A stretch of DNA of 35,640 nucleotides, taken from the NCBI GenBank assembly GCA_027024255.1, contig JALVSQ010000025.1:1-35640 (forward strand), in the 5' to 3' direction. Origin of the DNA: Microcaldota archaeon (GTDB lineage Archaea; Micrarchaeota; Micrarchaeia; Anstonellales; J096). The notes under the pieces are model-generated. The model saw only the letters and a list, made by a program, of their open reading frames with translations, was not told where the DNA came from and made no database searches. Positions 14,172-22,679 of this stretch are shown here, piece after piece (positions within the stretch are counted from its first letter, which is position 1; each line of letters starts with the position of its first letter). The position numbers and the translations under genes were made by a program.

Positions 14172-15218
14172 ATGCTAAAAGAAGCATTTCTTTACAAAAG
14201 GCTTGATAAAAAAAAGGTTCAATGCCTTGCCTGCAAGCATAGATGCATAATTCCCGAAGGAAAAACAGGGTTATGTGCAACAAGAGGCAATGAAAATGGC
14301 AGGCTTTACCTCTACACCTATGCATACCCTGCTGCTATAAATCTTGACCCGATAGAGAAAAAACCTCTATTTCACTTCTACCCGGGAACATGGGTTTATT
14401 CACTCGGCACATTCGGATGCAATTTTAGATGCTCTTTCTGCCAGAACTGGGAGTTAAGCCAATTTCCTAAAAAAGAAAGTAAGTTTTACTCTCTCAAAGC
14501 AAAACAACTCATTCAATCAAATTCAACATTCCTACCTCCTCAAAAGGCTGTTGAAAATGCTTTGCATTACAGAGCAGATGGCATTGCTTACACCTACAAT
14601 GAACCAGCCATATGGGCTGAGTATGCTCACGATATTGCAGAGATAGCTAAAAAGCATGGCCTTTTCAATGTTTTTGTTTCCTCAGGATATGAAACAGATG
14701 AAGCCCTTGATTATTTAGATGTGATAGATGCTTACAATGTTGACTTGAAAGCATTTTCAAATGAATTTTATCTCAAGTATTGCGGAACAAAGCTTGACAA
14801 TGTGCTTGACACAATAAAGAGCATTTACAAAAGAAAAAAATGGATTGAGATTACTACATTGGTTATTCCTGGTGAGAACGACAGTGAGGAGCAATTAAAG
14901 GGAATTGCAGAATTTATAAAGAATGAGTTGAGCAAGGATGTGCCCTGGCACATCACCCGCTTTCATCCTGATTATAAAATGCTGGACAAAGAAGTAACTC
15001 CTTTACAAACACTTGAAAAGGCATTCAATATTGGAAAAGAAGCAGGTTTAAACTACATTTACATAGGCAATGTGTTAGGAACTGATAAAGAGACAACATA
15101 TTGCCCGAGATGTGGGAAACCTCTCATAGAAAGGTATGGGTTTAGAATACTAAGCTATCATATAAAAAATGGCAGGTGTGAGTATTGCGGAGCTAAGATA
15201 GCAGGAAAGTTTAGATAG
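14172..15218 (+). CDS. amrS: AmmeMemoRadiSam radical SAM enzyme AmrS
   Basis: A 348-residue radical SAM protein of the PflA-like group. N-terminal zinc-like cysteines C18, C21, C25 and C35 precede the [4Fe-4S] motif CNFRCSFC (C83, C87, C90). GIAYTYNEPAIW and VDLKAFSNEFYLKYCG are core motifs of the family. A C-terminal rubredoxin-like CPRCGKP / CEYCG pair follows at about 313-341. The family is named for its co-occurrence with AMMECR1 and Memo proteins; neither partner gene is in this window. The substrate is not established from sequence. It appears leaderless: gatttaaatc at 14143-14152 is centred about 25 nt before the ATG. Its 3' end overlaps the convergent XPF gene by 8 bp. Confidence 0.85.
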   Translation: MLKEAFLYKRLDKKKVQCLACKHRCIIPEGKTGLCATRGNENGRLYLYTYAYPAAINLDPIEKKPLFHFYPGTWVYSLGTFGCNFRCSFCQNWELSQFPKKESKFYSLKAKQLIQSNSTFLPPQKAVENALHYRADGIAYTYNEPAIWAEYAHDIAEIAKKHGLFNVFVSSGYETDEALDYLDVIDAYNVDLKAFSNEFYLKYCGTKLDNVLDTIKSIYKRKKWIEITTLVIPGENDSEEQLKGIAEFIKNELSKDVPWHITRFHPDYKMLDKEVTPLQTLEKAFNIGKEAGLNYIYIGNVLGTDKETTYCPRCGKPLIERYGFRILSYHIKNGRCEYCGAKIAGKFR

Positions 15219-15828
15219 AAGAGTTAAACAACCTGTAAAGGCTTTCAGCCTCTTTTTTAGGTAGAATTGAGAGTAACTCCTCTTTATCAGCAGAAAACAG
15301 GTCTTTAAGGCTCTTAAATTTCCTCCTTAAAAGCCTCGCCCTTTTTTCTCCAATGCCTGGGAGTGAGGTTAAAACGTTCATTACAGGGTCTTTATACACT
15401 TTTTTGTTAACAAATGAGATTTTTTTACCTAAGCTTCTTTCAATCTTTGCCAATTCATAAATGAGCAGGGCAGTTTCCTTAATCCCATCAGAAAATATAA
15501 TGCTAGCATTAAATTCTACTATTAAAGAACTTATAGCACCTGCTTTTGATTTGTCCATTTCATTGTTCCAGATGTTTCCTTCAATGATAAACACAGGCTT
15601 TTCATAAAACAACCTCATCTTCTCAGCCTGCTTGAACAACCTACCATCGAATATTGAGCTAATAAAATCAAACGAACTTTTTCTCTCCACGACTAACCTA
15701 TCGGAGCAAACAGCATCACCTACAGCAAGCTTTTTTTGAATTACATGAGCATATTGCTTTAATTCATTTGCCAATCTCTCCTCTCCAGCATCAACAATAA
15801 TTGAAAAGTCAAGCAATGTTTGCTTCAT
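15211..15828 (-). CDS. XPF/ERCC4-type nuclease with C-terminal HhH
   Basis: A 205-residue structure-specific DNA nuclease. The XPF catalytic signature is intact: Asp13 with Glu16/17 (IVDAGEERL), GD at 37-38, VVERK at 46-50 and Asp54, that is G-D-x(n)-E-R-K-x3-D. A tandem helix-hairpin-helix domain follows (LPGIGEKRARLLRRKF at about 154-169, then SILPKKEAESLYRLF). It has no helicase domain, as in crenarchaeal short XPF rather than Hef; the family cuts flaps and branched DNA, often with PCNA, but no obvious PCNA-binding peptide is visible at the C-terminus. The start ATG overlaps the TGA of the upstream PIN gene (atATGA on the coding strand), implying coupled translation. Confidence 0.88.
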   Translation of the reverse strand: MKQTLLDFSIIVDAGEERLANELKQYAHVIQKKLAVGDAVCSDRLVVERKSSFDFISSIFDGRLFKQAEKMRLFYEKPVFIIEGNIWNNEMDKSKAGAISSLIVEFNASIIFSDGIKETALLIYELAKIERSLGKKISFVNKKVYKDPVMNVLTSLPGIGEKRARLLRRKFKSLKDLFSADKEELLSILPKKEAESLYRLFNSSI

Positions 15829-16484
15829 ATCACCAGCCTTTTTATCTCCTCAATCTCATCAAAACTTATAGAACATCCGTTGTACTTTAAGGCATACAAA
15901 CCTGCTTCGAACATCTCTTTGCTTATAAAACCTTTCTCAAATGCCACTGTAAGCAGTTCAGAACTTCTAATTACCTGCATATCTCTTGTGTAATCTCTAA
16001 ATGCCTCAAACGATTTTTTGTTGAGCATTATGTTTGTGTGAAGTTCTTTCTCTAAATGCTCTTTCAACCTGAATGGTGCCTCTATAAGCATCCTTGTTGT
16101 TCTCTCATCCATGAGCAATAGGTTTATGTTTAAGGCATGGGCCAATGCAATCATATCTGCTTCTCCTAAATCAATTAAGTGAATGGGCTTTCCCCTAACA
16201 AAGAATGAAGTATTTGCCATACTCAGGATATTTTTTGCTTCCAGTTCTGTATCTGCATTTACTTCTATCAAAACACCATCGCTTAGCGCTTTTTTCATCC
16301 TTAATGCTGAGAGCTGGTATGCTTTCATTTGAATGCTTAAGGGTCTGTCTATAATCTCTTTTCTTACAGAGGGCGGAATCACAAAGTCAACATCAAACTT
16401 CTTAGAGAGAAAGTAAAAAACATCTATAAAGCAGGTGTCTGTTAATGAGATGAGCGAGGAAGAATCACACAGAACTGTTTTCAT
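15825..16484 (-). CDS. PIN-domain protein
   Basis: A 219-residue protein with a PIN-type fold: TVLCDSSSLISL at the N-terminus (Asp7), IPPSVRKEIIDRP with the conserved Glu, DLGEADMIALAHALN with Glu/Asp, and LLMDERTTRML with a late Asp. Roughly 65 residues beyond the PIN core (from SFEAFRDYTRDM) form a helical tail. It probably acts as a metal-dependent ribonuclease, but no antitoxin-like gene sits beside it, so a toxin role is not indicated. The start at 16484 is chosen for the perfect ggtgat ribosome site 5 nt upstream; the nine extra codons in the open frame lie in the upstream gene. It is the middle gene of a three-gene minus-strand operon with the HTH protein and XPF nuclease. Confidence 0.75.
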   Translation of the reverse strand: MKTVLCDSSSLISLTDTCFIDVFYFLSKKFDVDFVIPPSVRKEIIDRPLSIQMKAYQLSALRMKKALSDGVLIEVNADTELEAKNILSMANTSFFVRGKPIHLIDLGEADMIALAHALNINLLLMDERTTRMLIEAPFRLKEHLEKELHTNIMLNKKSFEAFRDYTRDMQVIRSSELLTVAFEKGFISKEMFEAGLYALKYNGCSISFDEIEEIKRLVI

Positions 16485-16485
16485 T

Positions 16486-17004
16486 TCAATCACCCAAAAG
16501 GCTCCTCGCAATCCTTAATCTCTTTTTTACAGGCACTTCATCTTTTAGCCTGTCAAACATCATTGTTTTTCCTGCATATGCCAGAATTTCCTGCTTCGGA
16601 ATCCCGCTGAGCTTGCTTACCTTGCCCAAGGACATGCCTTTTGCATAAAGTAAAGCCGCAATCTTCACCCTTCCTTTTGTAAACAAATCAAACACAAAAC
16701 GGGCATCCTCTCTTTCCATTCCTATGATTGTCCTCTCAATTTCATCAAGTGTAGCTTCATCAACTTTCTCTGTCAATTTTTTCAGGAGAGATTCAACCTT
16801 ACTCACCCTTTCCTTCATCTCTTCCTCAAAAAACCTTGTTTTAGTAATCATCTTTGCCAGGACATAGCTTAAAAGTGAAAGCCTGAACGCGAGCTTGCTT
16901 GATGACTTCATTACTTCCTCAGCAAATAAATCCACAAGTTTTTTTAAGCTCCTCATTCTTCTTTGCTTGAATGAAGAGTAAAGCCTTCTTGTCAATGCAT
17001 ACAT
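16486..17004 (-). CDS. Coiled-coil / HTH protein of unknown function
   Basis: A 172-residue basic, all-helical protein. A coiled-coil-like stretch (EEEMKERVSKVESLLKKLTEK in parts, about 60-80) leads to a helix-turn-helix pattern (GMSLGKVSKLSGIPKQEIL, about 123-141) typical of a DNA-binding HTH without a wing. The first gene of the operon with the PIN protein and XPF nuclease; its stop is one nt away from the next start. Regulation or scaffolding of those nucleases is possible, but the family is not one I can name. The start at 17004 is supported by gaaaataattaaaaacc at 17021-17037 at leaderless TATA spacing; Met17 is an alternative. Confidence 0.6.
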   Translation of the reverse strand: MYALTRRLYSSFKQRRMRSLKKLVDLFAEEVMKSSSKLAFRLSLLSYVLAKMITKTRFFEEEMKERVSKVESLLKKLTEKVDEATLDEIERTIIGMEREDARFVFDLFTKGRVKIAALLYAKGMSLGKVSKLSGIPKQEILAYAGKTMMFDRLKDEVPVKKRLRIARSLLGD

Positions 17005-17101
17005 GGTTAAAAGGTTAATGAAAATAATTAAAAACCTACTTCGGCAAACACCTTAAACCAAAAGCCTTTGTTTAAAAAACATATTGAGAAAATGCAGGTT
17101 T

Positions 17102-18151
17102 ATGGCAGGCATTGTCGGTTATGGTGCTTATATCCCTCTCTATAGAATAAAATCAGAAGAGATAGCAAGGGTATGGGGAGAGGACCCCAATAGAATAATA
17201 AAGGGCCTTGGCATAAAGGAGAAGGCTGTTGCAAATGTGGATGAAGATACTGCAACGATCGCTGTTGAAGCATCAAGAAATGCACTGAAAAGGGCAGGTA
17301 TTAACCCAAAGGATATAGGAGCTGTTTATATAGGAAGTGAGAGCCATCCTTATGCTGTTAAAAGTACTGCAAGCATAGTTGCAGAGGCAATAGGAGCAAC
17401 ACCTGAGCTTAATGCAGCCGACTTAGAGTTTGCATGCAGAGCAGGGACATCTGCTTTGATAATGTCCTTAGCTTTAGTCAATTCAAACATGATTAAGTAT
17501 GGGTTAGCAATAGGAGCAGACACTGCCCAGGGCAGACCAGGAGATGCTCTTGAATATTCAGCAGGCTCAGGAGGAGCAGCGTTTATAATAGGCAAAGACA
17601 ATGTCGTTGCTGAGGTCGAGGATTACTACTCTTTTACAACAGATACACCCGATTTCTGGAGAAGGGAGAAAGCAGATTATCCGAGCCATGGTGGTAGATT
17701 CACAGGTGAGCCTGCATACTTTAAACATGTTATAAATGCAACAAAAGGACTGCTTGAAAAAGGCTACAACCTTAATGATTTTGACTACGTTGTGTTTCAT
17801 CAACCAAATGCTAAGTTCCCAAAGGCAGCTGCTAAAAAATTAGGTATTCCTCTTGAAAAAATAGAGCTGGGTTTATTGACTCCTGTAATAGGTAACACAT
17901 ATAGTGGAGCCAGCCTTGTTGGTTTAGCAAATGTTCTTGACCACGCAAAGCCAGGTGAAAAGATATTGCTCACAAGCTTTGGTTCAGGAGCTGGCAGCGA
18001 TTCATTTGCCATTGTTGTGAAAGAAAGGATAGATGAAGTCAGGGATAAAGCACTGAAGGTTATGGATTATGTGAATAGAAAGAAGTACATTGATTATGCT
18101 ACTTATGTTAAGATGAGAGGAAAATTAAAAGGCTTTAACGGTGGACATTAA
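17102..18151 (+). CDS. Hydroxymethylglutaryl-CoA synthase, archaeal type
   Basis: A 349-residue thiolase-fold enzyme condensing acetyl-CoA with acetoacetyl-CoA to HMG-CoA, the committed entry to the mevalonate route and archaeal isoprenoid lipids. The catalytic Glu80 ([12 protein letters not shown]), nucleophile Cys112 (EFACRAGTS) and catalytic His in [11 protein letters not shown] (about 235) are all present. [13 protein letters not shown] and [13 protein letters not shown] complete the active site. I start at the ATG giving [12 protein letters not shown]; the open frame upstream has only a TTG. tttaaaaaac at 17071-17080 gives a leaderless TATA spacing. In many archaea it adjoins an acetyl-CoA acetyltransferase and a DUF35 OB-fold protein forming one complex; neither lies next to it here. 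Confidence 0.95.
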   Translation: MAGIVGYGAYIPLYRIKSEEIARVWGEDPNRIIKGLGIKEKAVANVDEDTATIAVEASRNALKRAGINPKDIGAVYIGSESHPYAVKSTASIVAEAIGATPELNAADLEFACRAGTSALIMSLALVNSNMIKYGLAIGADTAQGRPGDALEYSAGSGGAAFIIGKDNVVAEVEDYYSFTTDTPDFWRREKADYPSHGGRFTGEPAYFKHVINATKGLLEKGYNLNDFDYVVFHQPNAKFPKAAAKKLGIPLEKIELGLLTPVIGNTYSGASLVGLANVLDHAKPGEKILLTSFGSGAGSDSFAIVVKERIDEVRDKALKVMDYVNRKKYIDYATYVKMRGKLKGFNGGH

Positions 18152-18189
18152 GCAGAAAAATTTTTATTGAGATAAGCCTATATGCTTTC

Positions 18190-18825
18190 ATGAGATTACT
18201 TGCCTTAGCCGATGTGCATAATGAAGAAGAGGTTCTGAGCAGGCTAAGGTCTAAGATGATAAGTAAATCATTTGATTACTTAATACTGGCTGGTGATATA
18301 ACCACCAGGGTGAGCTTTGCTGAGGACTTAGTTGAGATAGTTAAAGAGGGTTTCTTTGTCCCGGGGAATAACGATACTGAAGAAGTCATAGATGTTTTTA
18401 CAAAAGCAGGCTGGAATATACATAAAAGGAGAGTTGAGATAGGCCAGGGATTAAACATTGCTGGCTTTGGTTATTCTTTACCTACTCCTTTTAACACCCC
18501 CGGGGAGATAAGCGAAGAGGAGTTTGAGAGAGGTTTATCTCAGCTAAGCATAGATGAAAACACAATACTCATAACCCACTCGCCTCCAAAAGGAGTTCTT
18601 GACACAATACCTGATGTTGGAATAAGCTTAGGGAGCATTAGCGTGTTAAATGCCATAAAGAAAGGGCAACCCCTTCTCCATCTCTGCGGACATGTGCATG
18701 AGGTTGTGGGAAAGCAAAGGGTTGGAAAAACACTTGTTGTAAACCTGCCTCCTGGCACTTCACATATGGCAGGCTTTATAGAGATTGAAGACAAAAAAAT
18801 AAGTGTGGATTTTGGCAGGTTATAA
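18190..18825 (+). CDS. Calcineurin-like metallophosphoesterase
   Basis: A 211-residue protein with the full metallophosphoesterase motif set: ADVH (Asp8, His10), AGDI (Asp36), PGNND (59-62), ITHSPP and CGHVHE near the C-terminus. These residues hold a dinuclear metal centre in the family. The length and YfcE/Rv0805-like spacing suggest a small phosphodiesterase or phosphatase; the substrate cannot be read from sequence. It follows HMG-CoA synthase by 38 nt, with aatttttattga about 26 nt upstream of its own ATG, so it has its own likely leaderless promoter. Confidence 0.85.
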   Translation: MRLLALADVHNEEEVLSRLRSKMISKSFDYLILAGDITTRVSFAEDLVEIVKEGFFVPGNNDTEEVIDVFTKAGWNIHKRRVEIGQGLNIAGFGYSLPTPFNTPGEISEEEFERGLSQLSIDENTILITHSPPKGVLDTIPDVGISLGSISVLNAIKKGQPLLHLCGHVHEVVGKQRVGKTLVVNLPPGTSHMAGFIEIEDKKISVDFGRL

Positions 18826-18862
18826 AAGAATATTTATAAACATTTTAACCCAATAACTTCCC

Positions 18863-19717
18863 ATGAGGTCCACTATCATTGCTTTTCTACTTGCTCTTGC
18901 TTCTCTTTCATTCTCAATCCAATTGGAGTTTTTATTTGATACGGGGTTAGCTAATGCCACTGCATTTGAGCCATTTAACAATAAGTTTTACGTGATAAAT
19001 GATTTTGATGGAAGGATATATGTATTTGATTCCATAGGAGCATTAACAAACAAAGTAAAAGCTCAAAACCTGTATATATATGACATTGACTCTTTCAATG
19101 ATAAACTCATCTACATATCTGACCTGGGCGTTTATCAATTAAAGCCATCTGTAAAGGAATTAAGCAGAATATATGGATTTAACTCAATTGCTTTTAATGA
19201 TAAATTTTATGTATTTGGAACTGTTTATCATGCTTTAACCTCTTATACTTCAAATTTTTCATTTGTAAATAAGATTGGAGGTGTAAAGCAGCCTGATGAG
19301 CTAATAGTTAAAGATGTGAAGTTAATCAACAACACTCTCTTTGTCTCAGATATTTACAGAGGAAGGATATTAATATTCAATGCATCTTTACACAAAATAG
19401 ACGAGTGCAACTTGAACATCTCTACATTTGAGGTCTTGAACGGAACTATTGTGGCTCATTCAAACCACTCACTTGTTATAATAAAGAATTGCTCAATAAA
19501 AAGTAGTTTAAAACTTGATAATGTAAAGGATATTGAGCAGTACAACGGAGAAATCTATGTTCTGGTTAATTCTTCGATATACAAGCTTGAATATGAAAAG
19601 GTAGAGGAGAAAGAGGAAGTTGAAGAAAAGAATGAAGAAGTAATAAACCAAACAGAGCAGGAGCAAAAGCAGGAGAAAGAGGAGGTTAAAGAACCCGTAA
19701 AAAAACGAAACTTATAA
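18863..19717 (+). CDS. Secreted beta-propeller-like surface protein, frameshifted before its membrane anchor
   Basis: The frame as sequenced encodes 284 residues: a signal peptide (MRSTIIAFLLALASLSFS), then blade-like repeats (FNNKFYVINDFDGRIYVFD, FNDKLIYISDLGVYQL, FNDKFYVFGTVYHAL, LFVSDIYRGRILIFN) suggesting a beta-propeller, then an acidic Glu/Lys/Gln linker. The stop falls just after a run of seven A (19699-19705). Removing one A continues as KNETYKDVKEEKQSDQLWQL, a hydrophobic helix (AGVAVFLLFILAIIYIFL) and a basic tail RPKKRYRRKK. That frame ends in TGA at 19845-19847, overlapping the next ATG, giving 327 residues. That C-terminal anchor is clearly the ancestral end. Either a sequencing error, a phase-variable A-tract or real decay. 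TATA box tatttataaa at 18831-18840, leaderless. Confidence 0.75.
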   Translation: MRSTIIAFLLALASLSFSIQLEFLFDTGLANATAFEPFNNKFYVINDFDGRIYVFDSIGALTNKVKAQNLYIYDIDSFNDKLIYISDLGVYQLKPSVKELSRIYGFNSIAFNDKFYVFGTVYHALTSYTSNFSFVNKIGGVKQPDELIVKDVKLINNTLFVSDIYRGRILIFNASLHKIDECNLNISTFEVLNGTIVAHSNHSLVIIKNCSIKSSLKLDNVKDIEQYNGEIYVLVNSSIYKLEYEKVEEKEEVEEKNEEVINQTEQEQKQEKEEVKEPVKKRNL

Positions 19718-19843
19718 AGATGTTAAAGAGGAAAAGCAAAGTGACCAGCTCTGGCAGCTGGCTGGAGTTGCAGTCTTTTTGCTATTTATCCTTGCTATTA
19801 TTTACATATTTCTGAGACCTAAAAAGAGGTACAGGAGGAAAAA

Positions 19844-20479
19844 ATGAAAGTGGGAGTGCTTTTTTCAGGTGGAAAAGACTCTACATTAACGGCATTCTTA
19901 ATGCAGAGCAGCGGATTTGATGTGGAGCTAATAACATTTATTCCTGAAAAAAGGCATTCCTACATGCTTCACAGCGAGAACTTGAATGTTAGTAGCTTAG
20001 TTGCAAAATCAATGGGGTTAAAACAATACCTCTTTTATGTGAGTGGAGAAAAAGAGAAAGAAGTTGATGAAATGTTAAAGACCATAGGAACATTAAACAT
20101 TGAGGGATTGGCAAGTGGAGCAAATGCAAGCGAGTATCAAAGGCAGAGAGTTGAGTACATAGGAGAAAGCCTGGGCATACCAACTTACTCTCCGTTATGG
20201 CATAAAAACTATTTTGATGAGCTTGAGTACCTTGATGTAATACTTGTAAAGTACGCTGCCCACGGAATGGACAGCTCCTTGCTTGGAAAGCCGTTCAGGC
20301 TTTACTCTAATTCCATTCATCCATACTTAGAAGGAGGAGAGGGTGAAACACTCGTTGTTGATGCACCTTTTTTTAATAAAAGAATTGTGATTGATGATTT
20401 TTTAATAAAGGATTATAAAACCTGGGGTGAATTAATCATAAAAAAAGCCCACCTGGAGGATAAACATGGACGTAATTGA
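19844..20479 (+). CDS. dph6: Diphthine--ammonia ligase-like ATP pyrophosphatase
   Basis: A 211-residue PP-loop ATPase: SGGKDS at 8-13, then GLASGANASEYQRQRVE and LEGGEGETLVVDAPFF, the hallmark segments of the Dph6 family. The enzyme performs the last step of diphthamide synthesis on elongation factor 2 (ATP-dependent amidation of diphthine). Dph1/2 and Dph5 are not in this window. Ribosome binding site aggagg is 5 nt upstream. Its ATG overlaps the restored stop of the surface-protein gene upstream, implying coupled translation. Its 3' end overlaps the TPR gene by 14 bp. Confidence 0.88.
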   Translation: MKVGVLFSGGKDSTLTAFLMQSSGFDVELITFIPEKRHSYMLHSENLNVSSLVAKSMGLKQYLFYVSGEKEKEVDEMLKTIGTLNIEGLASGANASEYQRQRVEYIGESLGIPTYSPLWHKNYFDELEYLDVILVKYAAHGMDSSLLGKPFRLYSNSIHPYLEGGEGETLVVDAPFFNKRIVIDDFLIKDYKTWGELIIKKAHLEDKHGRN

Positions 20480-21236
20480 TTTAATAAACGAAAGAAGGTA
20501 TGATGAAGCACTTGAAATAGTAAATGGCATGATAAAAAAGGGAAATGAAAAGGCATACCTTCTCTCAGCCGAGATTTATTATAGAATGTATTTAGATACG
20601 GGCTATGACTCTTATTTGAAAAAAGCAGCTGAGAGGTTAGAGAAAGTTAAAGGTAATGAAGAGAAGCTATTTTCTATTTACTTAATGCTCGGGGAATATG
20701 GGAAATGCAGGGAAATAATAAACAAAGCAGATGGAGAACTGAAGAAGTTTTTGAATGCCCTGCTTGCTTTTGAAGAAAAAGGAGATGCATCAAAGCTAAA
20801 ATCACTTGTTAATGCTTCAACATCAATTTCTGATGCTTATCTCGTTTACTCCAGAATTTTGTATCAGGAAGGCAGATACGAGATGGCAAGAGATGTTTTG
20901 AAGAGAGGTTTCAAGATAACTAAAGACAGAGAAATAAAAAATGAACTAAAGCTCGTTGAAAGCCTGTTAAATGCTGAAAAACCAATTATTCTCAAATGCA
21001 CATTTAAAAACTCACAACTCGTATCAAAAGAACTGATTCACTGCAAATCCATCTATGAATTCATAGACATGATAGGAATAAGCTACGAAGGGGAGAGCAT
21101 AAGCCTTCTTGTCCCTTATTCAAAATCGCTGTTTTTAAAAATAAAGGATAGAATACCCTCTATATTCAAAGATGATGTTTCATTGACTGATGTAGAGAGA
21201 ATGCTTGAGCTATGTGAAAAGGAGGTTGAAGGATGA
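20466..21236 (+). CDS. TPR-like helical repeat protein
   Basis: A 256-residue protein made of helix pairs: residues 1-50 (MDVIDLINERRYDEALEIVN), 70-100 (FSIYLMLGEYGKCREIIN) and 120-165 (AYLVYSRILYQEGRYEMARDVLKRG) show the tetratricopeptide pattern of small and large residues. The last ~90 residues form a different, unassigned domain (CTFKNSQLVSKELIHCKSIY...). TPR modules usually mediate protein contacts; a partner is not identifiable. Ribosome site tggagg lies 7 nt before the ATG, inside dph6. It overlaps the next gene by 4 nt (ATGA type), so dph6, this gene and the DUF2085 gene form one operon. Confidence 0.65.
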   Translation: MDVIDLINERRYDEALEIVNGMIKKGNEKAYLLSAEIYYRMYLDTGYDSYLKKAAERLEKVKGNEEKLFSIYLMLGEYGKCREIINKADGELKKFLNALLAFEEKGDASKLKSLVNASTSISDAYLVYSRILYQEGRYEMARDVLKRGFKITKDREIKNELKLVESLLNAEKPIILKCTFKNSQLVSKELIHCKSIYEFIDMIGISYEGESISLLVPYSKSLFLKIKDRIPSIFKDDVSLTDVERMLELCEKEVEG

Positions 21237-21814
21237 AAAAGTTTAGTTATGCTTACATAATTGTCGTTGCACTGCTTGCCTTCTCCATATTTATCCCTCC
21301 AGTTGTTGGATTTTTTAACGATAAAGAAGGAGCATTCCTTCATTCTTTGTTTAAACCATTATGCCATCAATATGTGTATAGGTCATTATGCATGCAGAAG
21401 GACTTTCCTTACATAACAAATTGCCTTAACACTCATGAAAAGGCAAAGGCATATATTTTATTAAATGAGCAAGTGATTGTCAGGAACATCACATTTTCAA
21501 AGCAGGATGTTGGAAAAATAAGACCTTATAAGATAGAAACAGACAGAGTGAAGTATGTCTTTCCTGTCTGTGCCAGGGATACAGGATTTTATTTAGGCAT
21601 GTTTTTAGGAGTTTTTGCTTTTCTTGTTATGCCTAAAAAGAGGATAAGCATATGGATTTATCTGGCCCTTGTTGCACCTTTTCTCTTGGATGGAGTGCTT
21701 CAACTCCTTCTTCCCTCTTATGAAAGCTCAAATGTAATAAGAATAGTAACAGGTTTAATAGCAGGCATTTCCACAACAATTGTTATACTTGGAGGCTTTG
21801 AGAGTAGGTTTTAA
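21233..21814 (+). CDS. DUF2085-like membrane protein
   Basis: A 193-residue membrane protein: helix 1 (8-28), a loop with PLCHQYVYRSLC (about 42-53), then PVCARDTGFYLGMFLG (about 112-127) entering the second helix, and two further helices near 137-160 and 165-188. The CHQ...R and VCAR-x-TG-x-Y-x-G pair is the signature of the DUF2085 family of predicted membrane proteins with a possible metal site; the second motif has Asp where many members have Cys (VCARDTG instead of VCARCTG). Function is unknown in the family. Ribosome site ggaggttg overlaps the end of the TPR gene. Confidence 0.75.
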   Translation: MKKFSYAYIIVVALLAFSIFIPPVVGFFNDKEGAFLHSLFKPLCHQYVYRSLCMQKDFPYITNCLNTHEKAKAYILLNEQVIVRNITFSKQDVGKIRPYKIETDRVKYVFPVCARDTGFYLGMFLGVFAFLVMPKKRISIWIYLALVAPFLLDGVLQLLLPSYESSNVIRIVTGLIAGISTTIVILGGFESRF

Positions 21815-21838
21815 TTTGTTTTGGAGCTAAATATTATT

Positions 21839-22648
21839 GTGGAAGGTGCCATATTGAAGGGAAAACCTATATTCTACAAAGGGAATGTTTCACTTGCTAT
21901 GTTGAAAGATTTGGGTAAACAGCTAAAAAACAAAAGAAGGATTGAAAAGGGAAATAATTACTGTTTTAAAGTGAGAATAAACAAAAAGGAGGTATTTGTG
22001 AAAGTGACAAAAAGACCTTCTGTGTTTGAATGGATTGAACCTCTTGAAAATGAGTTTGACATTGTAGAAAAATTAAAAAGAGGGGGAGTATCTGTTCCTT
22101 CAACAATAGGTTATGTAAAAATTAAATACAGGGAGATGTTCTACGGCATTGCCTTTTATCAGTTCATTGAAGGAAAGCCATTTGGCGAGCTTCTATTTGA
22201 TGAGTTTGAGAAAGATGGGAAAATATCTGAAGAGATGTTTATCAACTTAATTATTCAAATAGCAAAGATGCATGCTCTTAACATAATGCACCATGACCTC
22301 CACTGTGGAAATGTTATTATGAACAGCAAGCCTTACCTGATAGATTTTGAAATAGCCAAGGAATTCAAACAAAAAAATTCAGAGTTCTGGGCAACTGCTT
22401 ATGCTTTTGATGTGTGGAAACTCATCTTAGCCATAGATAGAATTGCCATACATAGTCACCCTTCTAAGAGATTAATAAAGGCAGTAAACAGGGCCATCGG
22501 AGAAATGCTTAACATCTATCTTCGCTCAACAGACATAGAACACGAGATATGGAAAGGAATTAATGATAAATATCTTCAGCTACTGCGCGTTTTATCTCCT
22601 GTTAAACTTCAACAACATTTTTTACTGAGCAATATTAAAACTAAATGA
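21839..22648 (+). CDS. Protein-kinase-fold protein (first of tandem pair)
   Basis: A 269-residue kinase-like protein. Seen: VFVKVTKRP (ATP-binding Lys), ENEFDIVEKLKRGG (helix C Glu), catalytic loop HHDLHCGNVIMN and metal motif LIDFEIA, which is DFE rather than DFG. The short, DLHxGN-type loop resembles Kdo/WaaP or ABC1-like small kinases more than Ser/Thr kinases. The substrate may be a sugar, lipid or small molecule, which I cannot decide. I start at GTG 21839: it aligns with the paralog downstream and the AT stretch ttttaattt at about 21810-21817 sits 26 nt upstream. A TTG at 21821 is an alternative. Confidence 0.75.
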   Translation: MEGAILKGKPIFYKGNVSLAMLKDLGKQLKNKRRIEKGNNYCFKVRINKKEVFVKVTKRPSVFEWIEPLENEFDIVEKLKRGGVSVPSTIGYVKIKYREMFYGIAFYQFIEGKPFGELLFDEFEKDGKISEEMFINLIIQIAKMHALNIMHHDLHCGNVIMNSKPYLIDFEIAKEFKQKNSEFWATAYAFDVWKLILAIDRIAIHSHPSKRLIKAVNRAIGEMLNIYLRSTDIEHEIWKGINDKYLQLLRVLSPVKLQQHFLLSNIKTK

Positions 22649-22679
22649 TTTTTATTTGTTTCTGTACATGTATTAAAAT

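Noticed and set aside
15825-17004. PIN protein plus HTH protein as a toxin-antitoxin pair
   Set aside because: The HTH protein is 172 residues with a coiled coil, unlike VapB antitoxins, and the PIN protein is longer than VapC; operon partner is an XPF nuclease.
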